Origin: JBMDXK01 sp048594375
GTDB taxonomy: Bacteria > Pseudomonadota > Alphaproteobacteria > Rhizobiales > Methylopilaceae
Direction of reading: 5' to 3'
Length of the DNA: 42,448 nucleotides
Assembly: GCA_048594375.1 (NCBI GenBank)
Contig: JBMDXK010000030.1
Coordinates: forward strand, 1 to 42,448
Shown here: piece after piece, positions 36,584-42,448 of the stretch
How positions within the stretch are numbered: position 1 is the stretch's first letter
How the letters are laid out: each line of letters starts with the position of its first letter
Made by a program: the position numbers and the translations under genes
The notes under the pieces: model-generated
The model's database searches: none
Told to the model about the DNA's origin: nothing
What the model saw: the letters and a program-made list of their open reading frames with translations, nothing else

Positions 36584-37015
36584 TTAATTACAATTTTCAT
36601 CAAATTTATAGCAAAAGGCGAGCTTTTTCTTCCAAGTGTCTGATATTGCTACTTCTGTGACGCAACATCCATCATGTGCATGGATCATATGCGTGGCGCT
36701 TGTGGCAATGGCCAGATGCTTGGCTGCCACATGGGGGCGCCAACGAAACAGCAACACATGTCCGGCTTGAATTGCACATTCTCCCACAGGTGCAAGATAG
36801 CGGTCAGCGGCTTGTTTGAGGGGATCCTGTGCGTCTGCTTCGGCCCAATCGGCAGCATAGGGCGGTACTTTATCGGGAAAGGCTCCCTTGAAGGCGCTCC
36901 ACACCCCCAGCACCAGCCCCAGACAATCGCACCCTACTCCCTTGCGCCGCCCCTGATGCCGGTAAGGCGTGCCAATCCAGCTTCGCGCTTCGGCAATAAT
37001 TGCGTGGCTGTCCAT
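36584..37015 (-). CDS. GTA gp14-like NlpC/P60 peptidase
   Basis: The 143-aa protein is an NlpC/P60 cysteine peptidase that cuts peptidoglycan stem peptides. The catalytic Cys31 sits in GCDCLGLVLGVW and the catalytic His100 in AAKHLAIA, in the expected order. GTP-YRHQGR before the Cys is typical of the phage and GTA group. In GTA particles this enzyme opens the recipient cell wall at the tail tip. It starts ten bases after the gp13-like stop, so the two are coupled. Confidence 0.92.
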   Translation of the reverse strand: MDSHAIIAEARSWIGTPYRHQGRRKGVGCDCLGLVLGVWSAFKGAFPDKVPPYAADWAEADAQDPLKQAADRYLAPVGECAIQAGHVLLFRWRPHVAAKHLAIATSATHMIHAHDGCCVTEVAISDTWKKKLAFCYKFDENCN

Positions 37016-37025
37016 AGCTTCTCCT

Positions 37026-37919
37026 TTAATTGAAAATGCTCAAACCGTTATGCTCGCCATCACTGGCAGAAGGGTATCCGAGTACTTTTTCCGTACCGGG
37101 CATGTGCGGAAAGCCGCGAAAGCGGGCGGCATTGGCGAATTTGATGCGGCAGGTTTCAAACTGGCGGTCACATCCGGCGCTGATGGCAAACCCATCTCCC
37201 GCAGCAATGTTATCAGGAACCGCCTGCCAGAGGCTTATCAGCGTGCTGGAGCCGTTTTTTCGGTGTTCGCGCACATTGCAAGCCAAAGAGGTATTTGCGC
37301 CTGTAGCCCAGGTTAAAACCCCTTGCGTGAACCATCCATCATCGAAATCGCTTATCCCTTCCACAATGAAAGTGAAGTTGTCCTGTACGGCACTCACAAT
37401 TCCTGACCCCTGATAGACGGATGCTGCAATGTCCACCCCGCAGCGGCTATCCCCCAAGCAGGCATCGCAACCGGCGGCAAAAAGACGCCCGATTTTGGCA
37501 TTGAGACGGTGCATCAGACCGCGTAATTCTGTCGTGAAAGCAGCACCCTGACGCTTGACTTCGCCGGTTTCTCCCACCCAGAGCCGGATACGCTGGGCAG
37601 GTTCACGCCAGTTCACCAGAAATATTTCCACGCGGGAGCAATCCCAAAGACCCTTGGCGAGCGCCTGTTCATTCAGTCCGTCAGCGCAAAGCGCACCGGC
37701 CACCTCTCCGCCGCCGGTGGCTAACCCAAGCTGGCTTGAAGCATCGGCAGCATCCATGCCCGTTGCAGCATGAAAAACGACACCATCAAAGCTGAGATCG
37801 TTGTCATGGTCGGTGAATCCCATGATTGTTTCATCCCGCCGGGTTACCTTCCAACAGCGGCACAGGGTTGTGGCCTCGCCGCTTAGATGTGCGGCAAGTT
37901 CTTCAGGAATAATGCGCAT
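37026..37919 (-). CDS. GTA gp13-like DUF2163 tail protein
   Basis: The 297-aa protein has the DUF2163 N-terminal region (CRCWKVTRRDETIMGFTDHD, then FHAATGMDAADASS) and the C-terminal phage BR0599-like region with conserved cysteines (FAAGCDACLGDSRCGVD, SAGCDRQFETCRIKFAN, FRGFPHMPG). This combination is specific to GTA and related phage tail clusters and matches RcGTA gp13 in length. GAGGG lies three bases before the ATG. The preceding cluster gene gp12 (DUF2460) is absent; instead a divergently transcribed effector-like gene begins 121 bases away. Confidence 0.93.
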   Translation of the reverse strand: MRIIPEELAAHLSGEATTLCRCWKVTRRDETIMGFTDHDNDLSFDGVVFHAATGMDAADASSQLGLATGGGEVAGALCADGLNEQALAKGLWDCSRVEIFLVNWREPAQRIRLWVGETGEVKRQGAAFTTELRGLMHRLNAKIGRLFAAGCDACLGDSRCGVDIAASVYQGSGIVSAVQDNFTFIVEGISDFDDGWFTQGVLTWATGANTSLACNVREHRKNGSSTLISLWQAVPDNIAAGDGFAISAGCDRQFETCRIKFANAARFRGFPHMPGTEKVLGYPSASDGEHNGLSIFN

Positions 37920-38040
37920 TTTCCCTCACGTTTTTATGCAATAAACAGAGCCCGTTTCTTGTTAAAAGATGGTATTGACTCGCACATTTACACTGGTTAA
38001 TGACAACTTGACTTCTTCATAATCTTCTAAAAGGCGTATT

Positions 38041-39081
38041 ATGATACCTTCTGCATCTGGCTCGCGATCCAATACTTCTATTCCACCAACGCATGACATT
38101 CATCAAAGCTCTCTGCAGCAGTCTTTTGATGCCAGCTCAAGCTTTCACGCACACCAAAACGGCCTTTCTCCAGGCAATTATGTCCAGCCTCATGCGTTCA
38201 CCTTCTGGCTTTATAAAGATAACCAGTCCTCTTCCAATATCCCTGAAAGCTATCTGGCGAACACAGTGGGTTTTGCAGCATTAAATCCCACATATTCGCT
38301 GGATTTTTTCACAAATGACACCGCACGTTTGCAAGCCCATTTTGATAGCTATTTTCAGGGCGTATCCCAAAAAGCTTATGATGCTGAAAATACGGATTAT
38401 CCCGCTTCGGCCTTGAATATGAATTTTCGTGCGCCCCTTGAGACTGCATACCCAAACATGCGTATTGCAAAGACGGATTTTGATTTTCCCGACTATCCGC
38501 TCACTGCAAAGCTGGCCAAAGCTTCCTTGAGCCAACATCCTCATCTTTCAAAAGATTTGCAAAGCGTTTTGGTTGTCCAAAAGCATCTGTACTCTGAAAA
38601 TTCTTCCCGCAAATACAGCATTTCTTTCGATCCTGACACGGAATGGGACACAGCCTTGCCTGCACCATGGCACCTGAATGGGATCATGGCAGTTCACACC
38701 GAAGAGCCTGCCACCGCAGAGTCCCCTCAGATAATGCCCGAAAACGGTGTGATGGCCTTCACACATTCCTCCAAAGAAACGGTCAATGACTTGCTTGCAG
38801 AAATTGAAGACAATATTCTAAATATTTATTCAATAAAAGAAAATCCACCTTCACATACAACACAGTTTACACCACTGAAAGAGCTTAACTATATGGAAAT
38901 TGTTGATGAAACTTTTTTTACATCTTATAGTAACATTTTATTCGATAAAGGTTTTTACAATGACTTCAGGAAGGACAAAGAAGGCGTAGAGGATTTGTCA
39001 AACCACGTTGAATACTTTACGCCTCAATCATCTTACAGCTCAAGAAATGCTGATAAATTTATAGATTATTTTGAAGGCTAA
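38041..39081 (+). CDS. Glycosyltransferase-toxin-like protein 1 (degenerate DXD)
   Basis: A 346-aa protein without signal peptide. Residues 1-55 are Ser/Gln/His-rich and disordered, as in injected effectors. The core resembles DXD sugar transferases (OCH1/TcdA-TcdB type): FTFWLYKDNQSSSNIPESYL and NPTYSLDFFTND correspond to the nucleotide-sugar-binding first half, LSKDLQSVLVV to the helix before the active site, and SFDPDTEW gives Asp197 and Asp199 as the DXD pair. The Gly-Gly before DXD in this fold is missing. It is a paralogue of the next gene: both share SSNIP, FxTNDxxRL and the SKDL helix. AAGG lies about six bases before the ATG. Enzymatic activity is uncertain. Fold assignment is inference from motifs. 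Confidence 0.7.
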   Translation: MIPSASGSRSNTSIPPTHDIHQSSLQQSFDASSSFHAHQNGLSPGNYVQPHAFTFWLYKDNQSSSNIPESYLANTVGFAALNPTYSLDFFTNDTARLQAHFDSYFQGVSQKAYDAENTDYPASALNMNFRAPLETAYPNMRIAKTDFDFPDYPLTAKLAKASLSQHPHLSKDLQSVLVVQKHLYSENSSRKYSISFDPDTEWDTALPAPWHLNGIMAVHTEEPATAESPQIMPENGVMAFTHSSKETVNDLLAEIEDNILNIYSIKENPPSHTTQFTPLKELNYMEIVDETFFTSYSNILFDKGFYNDFRKDKEGVEDLSNHVEYFTPQSSYSSRNADKFIDYFEG

Positions 39082-39145
39082 AACATGTCCCCCAAAGTGG
39101 GAAGCGGTTCTGAATGCTCCACCTTGTACTACAACGAAAGCATGA

Positions 39146-39151
39146 TATAAT
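39146..39151 (+). promoter_or_regulatory. Promoter of glycosyltransferase-like gene 2
   Basis: A perfect -10 box TATAAT lies at 39146-39151, and TTGTAC at 39124-39129 serves as -35, with a 16-bp spacer. A start near 39158 would give a leader of about 80 bases before the ATG at 39237. This indicates that gene 2 can be transcribed independently of gene 1. Confidence 0.55.
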
Positions 39152-39236
39152 TATCGCCCTTCCGTTACAGGCTTTATATTATAGAAAATTTTTAATTTTA
39201 GATTGAAGAAATTTAATTCCTGAGGAAAATGGCATT

Positions 39237-40115
39237 ATGGTGCGTTCATTATCTAATCACTCTGTTACTTCTCTTTCAGAACAATCTTCTTTATCAGCAG
39301 AGCCATCTTTTGAGCAAAGCTTAAGCAAACAAACTTCTGTACTATCTTCAACAGGAAATTTCAATACGCTTTCAATTCATTCTGTTCCTACTCAAGCTTA
39401 TTCATGGTGGCTTTTCAGGGATGATACTCCTTCTTCAAACATTCCGCCCAAGCTTTTAGAGAATGTAGTTGGTTATGCAACCCTCACAGAAACTTTTACA
39501 ACACATTTTATAACCAATGATGTTACTCGTCTTAGACAATTATTACCTCATGAAATTCCGCATAATTTGCTAATAGATCAAGTTGACTATAATATTCTCC
39601 CAGAATTCTCATTAATTGGCCATTTTGCAAAAGCAGGGATTTATAAAGCGCCTTATTTTTCTAAAGATTTACTGTCTTTGCTTTATCTTTATGCTAAGGG
39701 AGGAATTAGCTTTGATGCAGATATTCACTGGAAAAGCACTCATCCTCAACACTTTGAAATAGAAGAAAATAAAGATTTTATTACTCACTTTGCGTCAGAT
39801 TCATACGATGATGATTATATAGAAAATGCAGCTATTGCGGTTTCAGAAAAATCCACAGAGAAATTAAAACCTTTACTGGAGAAAATTACTCAAAATATCA
39901 TTGATAATTTTAAAATTGAGTATAATTCTTTTGGTATTCCAATAGCATTTACATTGCATGAATCTGAAAATATTTATGATCTGATTGACACTATTTATTT
40001 AATAGATTTTGTAGATATTATGCAAAATAACAACGCGCGACCTCTTTCACTCTATGCAAAATACACAACCCCAGATAGCATTCGCAAAAATATAATAATA
40101 GAAAGACTCCCCTAA
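39237..40115 (+). CDS. Glycosyltransferase-toxin-like protein 2 (intact GG..DXD motif)
   Basis: The 292-aa product starts with about 40 Ser-rich residues (SLSNHSVTSLSEQSSLSAE) and no signal peptide. The catalytic pattern is clear: YSWWLFRDDTPSSNIPPKLL, then FITNDVTRL, then SKDLLSLLYLYAKGGISFDADIHW (given in parts: SKDLLSLLYLY, AKGGISFDADIHW). The DXD pair is Asp160 and Asp162. This matches the S/DxxR..LyxyGGiYxDxD signature of OCH1-like and clostridial-toxin glycosyltransferases, which use UDP-sugars to modify host proteins or glycans. It is AT-rich relative to the housekeeping genes, suggesting horizontal origin. GAGGA lies about ten bases before the ATG. Substrate and secretion route are unknown. 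Confidence 0.75.
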   Translation: MVRSLSNHSVTSLSEQSSLSAEPSFEQSLSKQTSVLSSTGNFNTLSIHSVPTQAYSWWLFRDDTPSSNIPPKLLENVVGYATLTETFTTHFITNDVTRLRQLLPHEIPHNLLIDQVDYNILPEFSLIGHFAKAGIYKAPYFSKDLLSLLYLYAKGGISFDADIHWKSTHPQHFEIEENKDFITHFASDSYDDDYIENAAIAVSEKSTEKLKPLLEKITQNIIDNFKIEYNSFGIPIAFTLHESENIYDLIDTIYLIDFVDIMQNNNARPLSLYAKYTTPDSIRKNIIIERLP

Positions 40116-40136
40116 CCACTTATGGAATCGAATCTT

Positions 40137-40418
40137 TTACTCCCTTGTTCCATGCACCACCCTTAAAATGGCGATTTGTTCAATGCCTTCTGCGGGGTAG
40201 GTGATGGTATAGGTGATGTAAAACAGGCCGGGGATGGCGCGTTCATAGGTTCCTGCGGCGCGGCCAGGCCGCCCTATGGCGTTGTAGGCCAGATCACCAA
40301 CCAGTTCTTCCACCCGGGCGGCCACTTTTACAGCAGCATCGGCGCTTTCCTCTGCCAGATAAACCAGCGCATCGCGGTATTCATCCCGAGCGGATTGCGT
40401 CCAGACGATTGTTCTCAT
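40137..40418 (-). CDS. parE: ParE/RelE-family toxin
   Basis: The 93-aa protein fits the RelE/ParE superfamily: it begins VWTQSARDEYRDALVYLAEES, typical of ParE (split: VWTQSARDEY, RDALVYLAEES), with a GRPGR motif in the centre and a C-terminal ILRVVHGTRE strand. ParE toxins poison DNA gyrase; RelE relatives cut mRNA. It lies two bases downstream of the antitoxin gene on the same strand, the standard order. Confidence 0.92.
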   Translation of the reverse strand: MRTIVWTQSARDEYRDALVYLAEESADAAVKVAARVEELVGDLAYNAIGRPGRAAGTYERAIPGLFYITYTITYPAEGIEQIAILRVVHGTRE

Positions 40419-40420
40419 GG

Positions 40421-40690
40421 CTATTTCCTGTCCTTGCGTGCGCTGGCAAGAAGGCGGTCGATTTCCCGCATGGCCTCATCGTGGGGGATGACGCGTCCTG
40501 CATCAATATCGGACAAACCTTGAGCGATTCCACCCATAATGTCCAGTTCGCGCTCCACATAGACCCGCACCGCTTCTGCGGCAAGGAAAGAGCGGCTGCG
40601 GCGCGTCAGATCTGTCAGCCTGTCAAGCTTATCCCGTAAAGCTTCATCCAGCCGTATGGTCATCGTCGTCGTGGGTGTTTTTTTTGCCAT
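40421..40690 (-). CDS. parD: ParD-like ribbon-helix-helix antitoxin
   Basis: The 89-aa protein has an N-terminal ribbon-helix-helix DNA-binding domain (TTTMTIRLDEALRDKLDRL) and an acidic and basic C-terminal helix that would wrap the toxin. Such antitoxins repress their own operon. I placed the start at ATG 40690; the frame continues 12 codons upstream without family character. The module may stabilise the surrounding accessory island. Confidence 0.9.
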   Translation of the reverse strand: MAKKTPTTTMTIRLDEALRDKLDRLTDLTRRSRSFLAAEAVRVYVERELDIMGGIAQGLSDIDAGRVIPHDEAMREIDRLLASARKDRK

Positions 40691-41336
40691 GTGCTCGCTT
40701 GTGTACAATTCATCACAGTAGCGCACAATGTAACACAGATTTTAAAAATCGAAATACTTTGTTAACAATTCACAGAAAAACGTGTTGATTCAGGTTCTTG
40801 GCTTGATGAATGTGCTGCCCCACCGTCCCTTGCAAGGCATTTTCATACCCCTACAATACCCCGATTCTTGCATGGAATGGACTCTTTTTCGTATATAAGG
40901 GGCTCTTTTGCAGAACTAATACGAGTCCGTTCCAGGAATGTTGAGATATCTTTTTGCTTCTTAGTCTCAAGCAGAACAAATGCCAAATATGATATTCTAA
41001 CAATCCATAAGTGTATGCACTTTATTCCTCCTTGCCGGACTGCTGTATAAAAAAATATTGCATTGTCAGAGCGCTATGGCGTTACCGTTATCATTGTAAC
41101 GGATACAAGGACTTTTGCTTTACCGGCTTTGCAAGGGCGTTAAACTGCATTGCGTCATAATAAAACATATTTTTCCATGAATTAATATTTAATACACATA
41201 TCGACTGTTAAATATCTGGACATTTCATCTTTCGTCTAACATACTCACGATTGCCTGAATAAAAAGGCCGCACCATAAGGTAGAACGGCATACAGGTTTA
41301 CGCGCTCCGATAATTTACCTCAGAGGGATATTTACT
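40691..41336. other. Intergenic region upstream of the pore-forming toxin gene
   Basis: No gene is supported in these 646 bases. It must carry promoters for parDE and for the toxin gene, which I could not assign. A weak CCGTTA/TAACGG inverted repeat lies around 41087-41104. A 60-codon plus-strand frame at 40868-41050 has no ribosome-binding site or recognisable content. Confidence 0.55.
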
Positions 41337-42448
41337 ATGACACCACCCGTGCAGTCCTCCGCAGCAAAAGTGCAAAAAAATTTCGACCCATCTGCAAAAC
41401 TTTCTCTTGCACACGCCATCAGCAGAAATACTGTTTCTCTTGCAGCGGCTCAAAATACCTATAAAGAAAATGTCATAGCGGTAAACACATTGGTCACCAG
41501 TGTTTTGTCCTCGAACCTGCCTACCCTTAATACAAACCCGCCTGATTGGCAGGATTTTGTGAATGCCTATGTGAAGGCCAATGCGGATGCCCTCAATTGG
41601 GTGAACAATGTGCTGGCGCGTTTGCTGGATGTTCCAGAAGAAGTGCAGAGCTACAATTCGATTATCACCCAATTGTTGCAGGATGCAAAAGCACAAGCTA
41701 CCGTTCTAGCGGCTGATCCCAAGAACGCCAGTGCGCTGGCCATCCTGAACAATGACCTGAAAAGCATTACTGGCCAGATGAACCTTGTTACCTCCTTTAT
41801 TTCGGGCGCTGTAACGGCGATCCAGAATTTTGGTGATACCCTGCCTGATATGGCCAATCAGCTCAATACGATTGCGCAGAAATCAATTGCCGATGCCAAT
41901 GCGGATCAAGATCAAATCAACAAGCTGAATGCAGACATTGCTCAATTGCAAGCGGATATTAAATCGCTTACAGCCGCTATTGTTGCACTTGGCATTGCAG
42001 ATGGTATTGCTTTGACATTGGGTGTTGTTGCAACCATTGCAGCATGGCCGGTGGGCGCGCTGGTGTGGTTTGTGATGGGGCCTGTGGTTGCGGTTGCCAG
42101 CACTTATATTGCGCTTGATGCGGAGAAAATCAAAGCAGATAAGGCGAAAATCTCTGCCGACCAGCAACAGATCCAAGGTTTGACTGCGGATGTTGCCACG
42201 TTGAATATCCTGTCGCAAAATTATGCTGCCATGGCCACGCAGACGGAAGAGATTGAAAGCAACCTTCAGGCTATTCTGGCCGAGTGGCAATCTCTTTCCA
42301 GCGATGTTGGTGTAGCGGTTTCGGATATTCAATCCGCAATTGCTGATTCCAGTGCGGCCAATTTCTCTGCGGTGCTGAATGACCTTAACGGCGCGATCAC
42401 TGAGTGGAATGCAGCCTACGAGCAGGCAGGTTCGCTGGTTCTCGACTT
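41337..42448 (+). CDS. Alpha-helical pore-forming toxin (HBL/NHE/ClyA type), truncated by window end
   Basis: The frame from ATG 41337 stays open to the end of the window (370 codons visible). AGAGGGA lies eight bases before the ATG. The product is almost wholly helical: long amphipathic heptad-like helices (for example DQDQINKLNADIAQLQADIK) flank one long hydrophobic hairpin at residues 213-260 (AIVALGIADGIALTLGVV, then WPVGALVWFVMGPVVAVAS). After the hairpin another coiled-coil helix runs KIKADKAKISADQQQIQG. This helix-hydrophobic hairpin-helix design is that of HBL-B, NheA and ClyA/XaxAB toxins, which insert the hairpin to build pores in eukaryotic membranes. There is no N-terminal signal peptide. 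Stop codon, full length and possible partner subunits lie beyond the window. Confidence 0.8.
   Translation, partial: MTPPVQSSAAKVQKNFDPSAKLSLAHAISRNTVSLAAAQNTYKENVIAVNTLVTSVLSSNLPTLNTNPPDWQDFVNAYVKANADALNWVNNVLARLLDVPEEVQSYNSIITQLLQDAKAQATVLAADPKNASALAILNNDLKSITGQMNLVTSFISGAVTAIQNFGDTLPDMANQLNTIAQKSIADANADQDQINKLNADIAQLQADIKSLTAAIVALGIADGIALTLGVVATIAAWPVGALVWFVMGPVVAVASTYIALDAEKIKADKAKISADQQQIQGLTADVATLNILSQNYAAMATQTEEIESNLQAILAEWQSLSSDVGVAVSDIQSAIADSSAANFSAVLNDLNGAITEWNAAYEQAGSLVLD

Noticed and set aside
40868..41050. 60-codon plus-strand frame before the toxin gene
   Set aside because: No ribosome-binding site, no recognisable content, irregular composition.
41298..42332. Minus-strand frames opposite the pore-forming toxin
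   Set aside because: The plus-strand frame is continuously open, has a good ribosome-binding site and reads as a coherent toxin.
1..42448. CRISPR arrays, tRNA or rRNA genes, insertion sequences, attachment sites
   Set aside because: No regularly spaced repeats, cloverleaf sequences, transposase genes or tRNA-derived duplications were recognised on either strand.

Overview
The window most likely comes from an alphaproteobacterium of the Hyphomicrobiales (Rhizobiales) or a close relative, with moderate GC. The main evidence is gene order on the minus strand: ccmI-ccmE-ccmF-ccmH, degP, an OmpR-type regulator, a histidine kinase and glnE, with a PleC-like kinase nearby. From memory this matches rhizobial chromosomes. 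Two copies of a roughly 108-bp double-palindrome repeat, resembling the RIME elements described from Rhizobium, agree with this. The accessory genes (toxin-like proteins, a reduced sarcosine-oxidase operon) would suit a host-associated, perhaps insect-associated, lineage, but that is inference.

Layout. 1-2090: 3' part of a large plus-strand protein of unknown family with an effector- or translocator-like C-terminus. 2104-22603: housekeeping block, all on minus. It holds prfC, a PleC-like hybrid-PAS kinase, pepN, a cation diffusion facilitator, a DUF1636 metal-binding protein, a small EF-hand protein or relic, glnE, a two-component pair, degP and the cytochrome c maturation operon. 22971-27331: plus-strand soxB-soxA-soxG-like operon, strongly diverged and lacking soxD. 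27337-29379: an uncharacterised 462-aa protein and a glycine-zipper lipoprotein, both minus. 29560-37919: minus-strand tail module like the distal end of a gene transfer agent (GTA) cluster: gp13 (DUF2163), gp14 (NlpC/P60), gp15 (host specificity), then a DUF2793/S74 fibre and a GH108 muramidase. The rest of a GTA or prophage is absent. 38041-42448: accessory island with two paralogous plus-strand proteins resembling DXD glycosyltransferase toxins, a parDE module, and the first 370 codons of an alpha-helical pore-forming toxin of the HBL/NHE/ClyA type, cut by the window end.

How the genes work together. The ccm genes build c-type cytochromes in the periplasm. DegP and the adjacent two-component system fit envelope quality control. 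GlnE controls glutamine synthetase. The tail module would form the tip, the peptidoglycan-opening enzymes and the fibre of a phage-like particle. The glycosyltransferase-like proteins and the pore-forming toxin are the best candidates for an undescribed host-interaction system; their placement beside a reduced tail module and a toxin-antitoxin pair suggests an acquired island. No tRNA, rRNA, CRISPR array or insertion sequence was recognised.
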